Source: Aquificaceae bacterium | Lineage (GTDB): Bacteria > Aquificota > Aquificia > Aquificales > Aquificaceae | Direction: 5' to 3' | DNA length: 22,494 bases | Assembly (NCBI GenBank): GCA_025057715.1 | Contig: JANWVD010000002.1 | Span: 1-22,494, forward strand | Shown here: positions 1 through 6,305 of the stretch, piece after piece | How positions within the stretch are numbered: the stretch's first letter is position 1 | How the letters are laid out: each line of letters starts with the position of its first letter | Notes under the pieces: generated by a model | Database searches by the model: none | Seen by the model: the letters and a program-made list of their open reading frames with translations, nothing else | Told to the model about the DNA's origin: nothing | Made by a program: the position numbers and the translations under genes

Positions 1-45
1 GGACCCGTGTATTCGGTGTTGGAGGAATTTTACCTTGGAAAGTAG
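1..45 (+). CDS. 3' end of an unidentified protein gene (partial)
   Basis: A reading frame open from the first base encodes GPVYSVLEEFYLGK and stops at TAG (43-45). It overlaps the first 11 bases of purM in another frame, which fits the tight operon style of the rest of the window. Fourteen residues are too few to name a family. That it is a real gene is inferred from the stop position and from the purM ribosome binding site lying inside it. Confidence 0.5.
   Translation, partial: GPVYSVLEEFYLGK
21..25 (+). promoter_or_regulatory. Ribosome binding site of purM
   Basis: GGAGG lies nine bases before a TTG codon at 35-37. The purM frame stays open back to the window edge with no ATG or GTG in it, so this site fixes the TTG as the start. 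It lies inside the preceding reading frame, which suggests coupled translation. Confidence 0.8.
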
Positions 46-1039
46 TTGGAGCTATGAGAGCTCAGGCGTTAGCAGAGGGAGGGCTTCTGAGTTAATTAAA
101 TACATCTTCGAAAAAACTCGCGATAGCGAGGTTTTGTTAAAAGGAAGTTTCGCAAGTGGGGTTAGAGTAGGGGGATTTAAAAAGCCCGTGGTTATGATGA
201 GTGCCGACGGCGTTGGCACAAAGCTCATTCTTGCCCAGAGGTTTGGTATGCACAAAGAGGTCGGCATAGACTTAGTTGCGATGAACGTCAACGATGTTTT
301 AGCAAGCGGCGCGGTCCCGTTTTGTTTTGTAGATTACATAGCCACTGGCAGGATAGATACTTCTGTTTTAAAGAAGGTTATAGACGGCATTATCTATGCG
401 TGTGAAGAAGCCGGGGTTTTGTTAGTAGGTGGAGAAACGGCTGAGATGCCCGATTTTTACAAAGAGGACACTTACGACCTTGCTGGCTTTTGCGTGGGCT
501 TTTGCGAAGAGGACGAGCTTTTAAATCCGGCAAATGTAAAGCCCGGAGATGTCATTATTGGGCTTAAGTCAAGCGGATTTCATAGCAACGGTTTTAGTTT
601 AATTAGGAAAGTGATTGACTCTGCTAAGATTGATTTAAATTCAAGGCTGGATTTTTGCGATAGCTCTTTGGCAAAAGAGGTTTTAAAGCCAACGAGGATT
701 TATGTTAAAGATATTCTTTCACTTGCCGAGATTAGACTCAAACCAAAGTCCATGGCTCATATCACTGGCGGTGGAATTAGAGAAAATATAGTTCGGGCAA
801 TTCCAGAGGGTCTAAGGGCAATCGTGGATACAAAGAGCATTCCGGAAAACCCGCTATTTAGCTGGTTTGAGAGCCTTGGTTTAGTCTCTCGCGACGAGAT
901 GTTTAAAGTTTTCAACATGGGCGTTGGTTTTTGTGTTATAGTAGATAGTCAGAGTGTGAGGGAGATTTTGCTTACTTTAAAAGATGCCTTTGTGCTTGGA
1001 AGGGTAGAAGAAGGAAGTCGGGATGTCGCCCTTGTTTAA
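35..1039 (+). CDS. purM: Phosphoribosylformylglycinamidine cyclo-ligase (AIR synthetase)
   Basis: PurM closes the imidazole ring in de novo purine synthesis, converting FGAM to AIR with ATP in the cytoplasm. The 334-residue product is close to the usual 340-345. It shows the family blocks SADGVGTKL (residues 56-64), the conserved MNVNDVLASGA segment (about 83-93), and VGGETAEMPDFY. The N-terminal ATP-binding half is followed by a C-terminal AIRS domain containing HITGGGI and ending in GRVEEG. The TTG start at 35 is supported by GGAGG at 21-25 and places YESSGV at the usual distance from the N-terminus. The gene overlaps an upstream partial gene by 11 bases and bamA by 17. It has no functional link to bamA or thiD, so the cluster looks like economy packing. 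The related purL lies at the other end of the window on the opposite strand. Confidence 0.97.
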   Translation: MESSWSYESSGVSRGRASELIKYIFEKTRDSEVLLKGSFASGVRVGGFKKPVVMMSADGVGTKLILAQRFGMHKEVGIDLVAMNVNDVLASGAVPFCFVDYIATGRIDTSVLKKVIDGIIYACEEAGVLLVGGETAEMPDFYKEDTYDLAGFCVGFCEEDELLNPANVKPGDVIIGLKSSGFHSNGFSLIRKVIDSAKIDLNSRLDFCDSSLAKEVLKPTRIYVKDILSLAEIRLKPKSMAHITGGGIRENIVRAIPEGLRAIVDTKSIPENPLFSWFESLGLVSRDEMFKVFNMGVGFCVIVDSQSVREILLTLKDAFVLGRVEEGSRDVALV

Positions 1040-3356
1040 GTTCCTCGTGTTAGTTCTTGTCCTCTTAAATGTCTCTTTGGCTCGCACCATAGCTGGCGTC
1101 AAAGTCGAAGGCAACAGATTCTTGCCGGATGACGCCGTGCTTGGACTTTTTGATATAAAGGTAGGAAGCGAATATAACGCAGAGCTCATTCGCGAGAGCG
1201 TAAGAAGAGCCTATAAAAGCGGTCTATTTGACAAGATAGAGGTTTATGAAAAAACAGAGGATGCAAGGGTTTTCATAACGTTCTTAGTCTCTGACTTACC
1301 GGTCATATACAAAATTGAATTTCAAGGCAATAGGAAGATAAAGCGTGACGAGCTTGAAAAGCGCATAGGCGTAGAGACTGAAGCCGGAAAGGTTGACCCG
1401 CAAGAGTTAATCAAGGGCTTTACCTCAGGACCAGCCATTGAAGAAAGGCTCGAGATTCAAAGACGCTTGCGCCTTGGCAGGGTGTTATCGTTTGAGGAGC
1501 TCGAGGTTTTAAGAAGGCGCATAATCGAGGCTTACGCCAAGGAGGGTTATCAGGACACCTCTGTTCGCTACGAGCTTGTGCAGAGAAAGGGTGCTTCCAA
1601 GGTCGTTTTCTATATCACAGAAGGTCAACCGAGCTCCGTTGGTCAAGTTACCTTTCGTGGGAATAAGAGCTTTAGCTCCTCCAAGCTCTTGAGTCTTATG
1701 CAAATTAGAAACCCAAATCCTCTGTTTTTACGCTTTAGCACACCCTTTAGCGAAGAGGTCTTGAAAGAAGATGTTGCAAAGCTCCAGGAGTTTTACCGCT
1801 CGGAGGGCTTTCTTGAGGCAAGGGTTAGCTATAGCTTAAGTAAAACCGGCAATACCTTTTCCCCCGTGATTGAAATAGAAGAAGGACCGCGCTACAAGCT
1901 TGGCGAGGTTAGCTTCAGCGGTGTCACTCTCTTTGGAAAAAGGGAGCTCGTCGGAAGGCTGTTAGATACAAACCCCGGTGGGTTTTATAGAAAGGATGTT
2001 GTCTCTTCCTTAGTTTCGCAAGTTAAAAGCAGGTATAACGCCATTGGCTTTGCCCGTGCCAATGTTGCAGAAGAGTTAAAAATAGACCCCGAGAAAAAAA
2101 AGGTTGACATAAGAATACTCGTGGAGGAGGGCGAGCCAGTTTATGTTCAAAGAATAGATATTCAGGGTAATTATGAAACGAGAGATTATGTGATTAGACG
2201 CGAATTAAGGGTGCAAGAAGGCGAGCTATACATTGAAAGAGATATATCTCGCTCTAAAAGCAGGGTTTTTAATTTAGGATACTATCAAGACATCGTTATA
2301 GAACCTTTTGAGTTTTCGCCGAAGGGTGTTGACCTTAGTGCGAGGGTCAGAGAGCGTTTCACTGGTCAATTTTCTGTCGGGCTTGGGTATAACCAAATTA
2401 CGGGCATCTCTGGTTTTGTCTCTCTTAGAAAGGGTAACTTCTTAGGCATGGGGGATATAGCAAGCGTCTCTCTCTCGTATGGTGGTAAGTATCGCGATAA
2501 TTCAGTTTCTTACACAAGAAAGTGGTTTTTGAGAAAACCGTTTGACCTAAGCGGGACAATCTTTGACAAAAAGCTCGAGCTTGATACCTATACCGTTGTC
2601 AGGACTGGGGCGGAGGTAAGTCTTTCTCGCGAGCTCGCTGAGTTTTGGCGGGTGAGCTTTGGTTTAAATGCCCAGAGGGTTGAGTATTCCCGCATATCAC
2701 CGCTTGCCTCAATTTTAATAAGACAACAAGAAGGAGAGCGTCAATCAAGAAAGTTTTTTACAACTATCTCAAGAGACACTCGCGATAATTACCTTTTCCC
2801 AACTCAAGGCAGCTTTTCAGAGGCATCTTACTCAGTCGGCGTTGGGTTGCTCGGTGGTGATGAAAAGTTTAACAAGTTAGTGCTGTCCCATCAAAGCTTT
2901 CTAAAAGACAGACTTCTCCATAGTGGTTTTGTCTTTTCTATCAAGGGCTTGGTAGGCATTGCAGAACCTTATGATAATAAGGTCTTACCCCTCGATGAGC
3001 GATTTTTCGTAGGCGGGGACTTCTCGGTAAGGGGCTATAAATACGGCTTTGCCGGTCCTGTTGACCCAAACACCTTAGAGCCAATTGGTAGCAAGAAGCA
3101 GTTTTTCGTGTCTGGTGAGATGTTGCGTCCTTTTTACAAAAACTTAGTGTATGGAGCTGTCTTTTACGACGTTGGTCTTGGTTTTAATAGCTGGGAGGAG
3201 CTAAAAACTCAGAACCTAAGAGGCGGCTATGGCGCAGGGCTTAGATTTATCACCCCACTTGCGCCAATAAAAATAGACTACGCTTTCAAAACTAAGAAAG
3301 TCCCAGGTGATGTATCTCGTAGTCGTATCCATTTTGTGTTAGGATTATTCTTCTAA
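1023..3356 (+). CDS. bamA: Outer-membrane protein assembly factor BamA (Omp85 family)
   Basis: BamA is the central barrel of the machinery that inserts beta-barrel proteins into the outer membrane. The 777-residue product starts with a signal peptide (about 1-20, hydrophobic LVLVLVLL ending ...SLA-R). Five POTRA repeats follow at roughly 22-92, 93-202, 205-288, 291-371 and 374-445, each opening with a hydrophobic-x-G-N-like strand such as GVKVEGN, IEFQGN and VTFRGN. The remainder is the membrane barrel. It carries the Omp85 hallmark VRGY at 669-672 and ends in phenylalanine (LGLFF), the usual barrel-insertion signal. POTRA2 looks about 25-30 residues longer than typical, with a charged segment near 117-160. 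The ATG at 1023 is preceded by AAGGAAG, and the gene overlaps purM by 17 bases. A TamA-type Omp85 protein is less likely given five POTRA repeats. Confidence 0.95.
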   Translation: MSPLFKFLVLVLVLLNVSLARTIAGVKVEGNRFLPDDAVLGLFDIKVGSEYNAELIRESVRRAYKSGLFDKIEVYEKTEDARVFITFLVSDLPVIYKIEFQGNRKIKRDELEKRIGVETEAGKVDPQELIKGFTSGPAIEERLEIQRRLRLGRVLSFEELEVLRRRIIEAYAKEGYQDTSVRYELVQRKGASKVVFYITEGQPSSVGQVTFRGNKSFSSSKLLSLMQIRNPNPLFLRFSTPFSEEVLKEDVAKLQEFYRSEGFLEARVSYSLSKTGNTFSPVIEIEEGPRYKLGEVSFSGVTLFGKRELVGRLLDTNPGGFYRKDVVSSLVSQVKSRYNAIGFARANVAEELKIDPEKKKVDIRILVEEGEPVYVQRIDIQGNYETRDYVIRRELRVQEGELYIERDISRSKSRVFNLGYYQDIVIEPFEFSPKGVDLSARVRERFTGQFSVGLGYNQITGISGFVSLRKGNFLGMGDIASVSLSYGGKYRDNSVSYTRKWFLRKPFDLSGTIFDKKLELDTYTVVRTGAEVSLSRELAEFWRVSFGLNAQRVEYSRISPLASILIRQQEGERQSRKFFTTISRDTRDNYLFPTQGSFSEASYSVGVGLLGGDEKFNKLVLSHQSFLKDRLLHSGFVFSIKGLVGIAEPYDNKVLPLDERFFVGGDFSVRGYKYGFAGPVDPNTLEPIGSKKQFFVSGEMLRPFYKNLVYGAVFYDVGLGFNSWEELKTQNLRGGYGAGLRFITPLAPIKIDYAFKTKKVPGDVSRSRIHFVLGLFF

Positions 3357-4159
3357 TGAAGTTATCAAGGGCTTTAACCATAGCCGGTTCTGATAGCAGC
3401 GGCGGCGCGGGTATTCAAGCTGACCTAAAGACCTTTTCCGCGCTTGGCGTTTATGGCATGAGCGCGATTACCTGCATAACGGCACAAAATACAACGGGCG
3501 TCTTTAACACTCACGAAGTTCCGCCTAACGTAGTTTATGACCAAATAAAAGCGGTTTACGAAGATATCGGCGTTGATGCGCTTAAAACCGGCATGCTCTA
3601 CAGCGCAGAGACGATAAAAGCAGTCGTAAACGCAGTCTTAAACTTAGGTCTTCAAAACCTTGTCGTAGACCCGGTCATGCGGGCAAAGTCAGGCGATTCA
3701 CTCCTTAAAGACGACGCAAAATCTGCGCTGATTCAAGAGCTCTTTCCCCTTGCGCTTTTAGTTACACCAAACATCCCCGAAGCAGAAGAGCTCTCTGGCA
3801 TGAAGATAAAGACTATAGAGGATATGGAATGCGCCTGTAAGCTCATACACGAGAAGGGCTGTAAAGCCGTGATTGTAAAAGGTGGACACCTAAGCTCTTT
3901 AGATGAAGCCATAGATGTTTTCTTCGACGGACAGGAGCTCCACCACTTTACCTCGCCCTTTATTGATAGTAAAAATACCCACGGCACTGGCTGCACCTTC
4001 TCTGCTGCTATAACTGCTTTTTTAGCAATGGGTCAAGAGCTAAAGCAGGCAATTAAGGAAGCCAAGCATTACACCCATGGAGCCATAGAGCACTCTATCG
4101 GTATAGGAAGTGGACACGGACCTTTAAACCACTTTTGGCACTTTTACTTCAACACATAA
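3356..4159 (+). CDS. thiD: Hydroxymethylpyrimidine/phosphomethylpyrimidine kinase
   Basis: ThiD phosphorylates HMP and HMP-phosphate to HMP-pyrophosphate in thiamine synthesis. The 267-residue protein has the ribokinase-like fold signatures: AGSDSSGGAGIQADLKTF near the N-terminus, VDPVMRAKSGDSLL in the middle, and the catalytic anion-hole segment THGTGCTFSAAITAF near residue 210. Length is normal for a single-domain ThiD with no fused ThiE. Its ATG overlaps the bamA stop by one base (TAATG), so it is very probably translated by termination-reinitiation; only a weak AGGA lies further upstream. No TPP riboswitch could precede it, since it has no leader of its own. The last 16 bases overlap acpS on the other strand. 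A pyridoxal kinase is the main alternative, but the N-terminal SDSSGGAGIQAD block favours ThiD. Confidence 0.95.
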   Translation: MKLSRALTIAGSDSSGGAGIQADLKTFSALGVYGMSAITCITAQNTTGVFNTHEVPPNVVYDQIKAVYEDIGVDALKTGMLYSAETIKAVVNAVLNLGLQNLVVDPVMRAKSGDSLLKDDAKSALIQELFPLALLVTPNIPEAEELSGMKIKTIEDMECACKLIHEKGCKAVIVKGGHLSSLDEAIDVFFDGQELHHFTSPFIDSKNTHGTGCTFSAAITAFLAMGQELKQAIKEAKHYTHGAIEHSIGIGSGHGPLNHFWHFYFNT

Positions 4160-4488
4160 GCGACGGCGATTGCATAATCACCGTCGTGAGATATCGAGAC
4201 TTTGATTCTATACTCCTCTCTCCCTTTGATTCTCAAAACTGGCTCTCCCTCCGGTCCTTTTGTTATCTCTATGTCTCTTAATCTTAGCTTTGTTCCATTA
4301 TGTGCGTAAAATGCTTTGAAAACTGCCTCCTTGCAAGCCCATCTTCCGGCTAAACACACATCTGGATTTGCTCGTAAAAAACACAGCCTTAATTCTTCGT
4401 CTGAAAACACCCTTTTTAAGAACCTTTCGCCGTGCTTTTCAATAGCTTTTCTGAACCTTGGGACATAAACAATATCAACACCTACCAT
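4144..4488 (-). CDS. acpS: Holo-[acyl-carrier-protein] synthase
   Basis: AcpS transfers 4'-phosphopantetheine from CoA to the acyl carrier protein, which starts fatty acid synthesis. The protein has the metal-binding GVDIV near the N-terminus, GRWACKEAVFKAF with the catalytic Glu after the Lys, and a late SISHDGDYAIAVAYV block. Length (about 114 residues) is typical for the bacterial trimeric form. I chose the ATG at 4488 because AcpS proteins usually begin a few residues before GVDI. An in-frame TTG at 4503 would add five residues (119 in total) and would share base 4503 with the aroK ATG. Neither start has a Shine-Dalgarno site. A -10-like TAATTT on the minus strand lies four bases before the ATG, so the mRNA may be leaderless. 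The 3' end overlaps thiD by 16 bases. Confidence 0.92.
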   Translation of the reverse strand: MVGVDIVYVPRFRKAIEKHGERFLKRVFSDEELRLCFLRANPDVCLAGRWACKEAVFKAFYAHNGTKLRLRDIEITKGPEGEPVLRIKGREEYRIKVSISHDGDYAIAVAYVLK

Positions 4489-4490
4489 TT

Positions 4491-4498
4491 TAAAATTA
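4491..4498. promoter_or_regulatory. Overlapping divergent -10 elements for aroK (+) and acpS (-)
   Basis: On the plus strand TAAAAT (4491-4496) is followed by exactly six bases and the aroK ATG, so transcription would start at the A of ATG. On the minus strand TAATTT (4498-4493) lies four bases before the acpS ATG. Only 14 bases separate the two start codons and neither gene has a Shine-Dalgarno site. I see no clear -35 on either side. The promoter role is inferred from position and hexamer fit. Confidence 0.45.
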
Positions 4499-4502
4499 AA
4501 CA

Positions 4503-5030
4503 ATGAAAGAGAGCAAAATCTTTCTCATTGGCTTTATGTGCTCCGGTAAATCAAGCTTGGCATCTAAGCTTTCAAGAGCTCTTAGGTGGAGGCATGTTGA
4601 TACGGACAGAGAAATCGAGAAGCTAACGGGCAAAGCTATAGCTCAAATTTTTAAACAAGAGGGTGAAGCATTCTTCAGGCAGCTCGAGCTGAATGTGCTT
4701 TCAGAGATAGCCAAGCACGAAAAGATTGTCGTAAGCACTGGCGGTGGTCTTGGAGCAAATAAGGAAGCGCTTAAGATAATGCTAAGTAGCGGCTTTGTTG
4801 TTTGGCTAAAGATAGATTTTGAAACATTTATCTCCCGATGTTTTCAAACTAACAGACCGCTTCTTTCGCTAAGCAAGGATGAGCTAAGAGAGCTTATGAT
4901 AAAGAGAAACGAGACTTACAAACTCGCACATCTAACCTTAGATGCTTCAAAGACTCTAAATGAGCTTGCTTCAGAGCTACTTCATTGCCTCGACGGCGTT
5001 TGTAATGTCAATGAGCTCGGAAGTAATTGA
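4503..5030 (+). CDS. aroK: Shikimate kinase
   Basis: This enzyme phosphorylates shikimate at the 3-hydroxyl with ATP, the fifth step of chorismate synthesis. The 175-residue protein has the Walker A loop GFMCSGKS (residues 10-17), the shikimate-binding Asp region HVDTDREIE (31-39), FFRQLE, the GGG turn in STGGGLG, and the lid sequence RCFQTNRPLL. The ATG at 4503 has no Shine-Dalgarno site but a TAAAAT hexamer six bases upstream, suggesting a leaderless transcript. The last 54 bases, coding the tail LHCLDGVCNVNELGSN, are antisense to the 3' end of atpG. The tail lies beyond the conserved fold, so it may have been gained by extension into the neighbour. ADH synthase near 22 kb may feed the same pathway. 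Confidence 0.95.
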   Translation: MKESKIFLIGFMCSGKSSLASKLSRALRWRHVDTDREIEKLTGKAIAQIFKQEGEAFFRQLELNVLSEIAKHEKIVVSTGGGLGANKEALKIMLSSGFVVWLKIDFETFISRCFQTNRPLLSLSKDELRELMIKRNETYKLAHLTLDASKTLNELASELLHCLDGVCNVNELGSN

Positions 5031-5840
5031 TTCCTGGCGGGCTTTATTGAAAATTAAAGTCCAGGTTTTTATAAGCTGGTCTGCGTTTCTTGTTGCATTG
5101 TCCATAGCAAGCATTCTCGCAAGATGCTCTGCTGCGCTTGATTCGAGTAAAGCTCTGTAGATTTGATAGTTAAGATAGAGCTCTATAAGTCTGTTTAGAA
5201 AATCCTCTAAGTCTCCTTCAAAATCGTAAGTGAAATCCTCCTTGCTCTCTGGAGGCTCGAGCGGTAAGAACTTCCTAACCATCGGCTGGAAGCTTGCTCT
5301 TGTGATAAGCTCGTTTCCGACCGTAAAAGCTGCGTCTGAGTTACCCTTTAAAAACCTATCGCGCAATAGTTCGCCGACCTGCTTTACAGCCTCGAAATTG
5401 ACCTCCTTTTTGACCACTTCCTCGAGCTTTAGCACGACCTGCTTTCCGCGCTTTGATAGACCCTGAATCGCTTTTCTGCCAATCAAGATAAGGCTTACAT
5501 CCCTTCCTAAAGAAGCATGCTCTTTCGCGAGCTCCTCTGCACGCTTTATCACGGCGGAATTAAAAGCCCCAGCAAGACCCCTATCTGCGCTTATCACAAT
5601 CAAGTCAACCCGCCTTATCTCTCTGACCTCAAACATTGGGTTTTCCTTAACACCTTCGTGCGAGGCAACGGCGTTTACCATGTTATAAAGGTTGTCCGAA
5701 TAGGGTCTTGAGGAAAATATGAGCTCTTGAGCCCTTCTTAGCTTCGCGGCTGAAACCACCTTCATGGCTTTGGTTATTCGCCTTGTATTTTTAATACCCT
5801 GAATCTTCCTACGAATTTCCCTCGGCGAGAGTTTTGGCAT
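4977..5840 (-). CDS. atpG: F1Fo ATP synthase gamma subunit
   Basis: The gamma subunit is the central rotor shaft coupling proton flow in Fo to catalysis in F1. The 287-residue product has both conserved coiled-coil ends. The N-terminus reads REIRRKIQGIKNTRRITKAM then VSAAKLRRAQ; the C-terminus has SSAAEHLARMLAMDNATRNA and ends with EAMK. The middle Rossmann-like part contains ISADRGLAGAFN. Length matches the family. No other atp gene is in the window: the neighbours are aroK (convergent, 54-base overlap) and an unknown gene (divergent, 27-base gap), so the gene stands alone here. The ATG at 5840 has no Shine-Dalgarno site. A perfect TATAAT sits exactly six bases before it, predicting transcription from the A of ATG. 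Confidence 0.96.
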   Translation of the reverse strand: MPKLSPREIRRKIQGIKNTRRITKAMKVVSAAKLRRAQELIFSSRPYSDNLYNMVNAVASHEGVKENPMFEVREIRRVDLIVISADRGLAGAFNSAVIKRAEELAKEHASLGRDVSLILIGRKAIQGLSKRGKQVVLKLEEVVKKEVNFEAVKQVGELLRDRFLKGNSDAAFTVGNELITRASFQPMVRKFLPLEPPESKEDFTYDFEGDLEDFLNRLIELYLNYQIYRALLESSAAEHLARMLAMDNATRNADQLIKTWTLIFNKARQESITSELIDITNAVEAMK

Positions 5841-5845
5841 AAAAT

Positions 5846-5852
5846 TATTATA
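5846..5852. promoter_or_regulatory. Symmetric bidirectional -10 core (TATTATA) between atpG and the 5868 gene
   Basis: TATTATA reads as TATTAT on the plus strand (5846-5851) and as consensus TATAAT on the minus strand (5852-5847). The minus element is six bases from the atpG ATG, so that mRNA would be leaderless. The plus element would start transcription near 5858, ten bases before the ATG at 5868, with no Shine-Dalgarno site in that leader. I see no convincing -35. Function is inferred. Confidence 0.5.
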
Positions 5853-5867
5853 AACGCGCTTCGCGCA

Positions 5868-6305
5868 ATGAAACCATTTGGCGAACTTTCACGCTTTAGG
5901 TCCTGGGCTCAGCGCTTTAAGGAAGAATTTAGCCCACCAGATGCCCAAAGGTTTGAAAAGGCTCTTGAGGCAATGCGCTTTGGCGGGCGCAAAGAGCGCC
6001 TCTTAGATGAAAGGGTATATTACTGGACAAACTTCTGCGCTGAATACACCTATAGGCTCTTTAACTCCTTTAAGGACCTAAACGACAACGAGCTTTGTTT
6101 TGTCTTTTATGCCCTTGGCAAGCTCTTAGTGCCGCTCTTTCTTCACGAGCGCGGCGTTTGCTCTGAAGCATTTTCCAAGCTTTCCAAAGACGAGCAAGAA
6201 AAAGCCGTCTTAGAAGAGCTAAACTCTTTGCTTGAAAACCAAATCATAGGCATTTTGCAATCCTTGCCTTATCTTAATCTAAACTCCAGTAAAAACCCCC
6301 CCTGA
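5868..6305 (+). CDS. Unrecognised 145-residue protein
   Basis: I do not recognise a family. The protein is soluble-looking, rich in charged and aromatic residues, with no signal peptide or transmembrane segment. It appears mostly helical: an N-terminal FGELSRFRSWAQRFKEEF helix, a central VYYWTNFCAEYTYRLFNSF segment, ELCFVFYALGKLLVPLFL as the most hydrophobic helix, and a C-terminal EQEKAVLEELNSLLENQI helix. Three cysteines (NFC, ELC, GVC) are scattered and do not form an obvious metal motif. The ATG at 5868 follows a short leader without a Shine-Dalgarno site, behind a TATTATA core shared with divergent atpG. The last 37 bases overlap the kinase gene on the other strand, ending in a run of seven C. 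The frame is supported by length, codon use like its neighbours, and exact fit between the flanking genes. Confidence 0.75.
   Translation: MKPFGELSRFRSWAQRFKEEFSPPDAQRFEKALEAMRFGGRKERLLDERVYYWTNFCAEYTYRLFNSFKDLNDNELCFVFYALGKLLVPLFLHERGVCSEAFSKLSKDEQEKAVLEELNSLLENQIIGILQSLPYLNLNSSKNPP

Noticed and set aside
3300..3356. Search for a TPP riboswitch before thiD
   Set aside because: thiD starts within the bamA stop codon, so there is no leader that could hold one.
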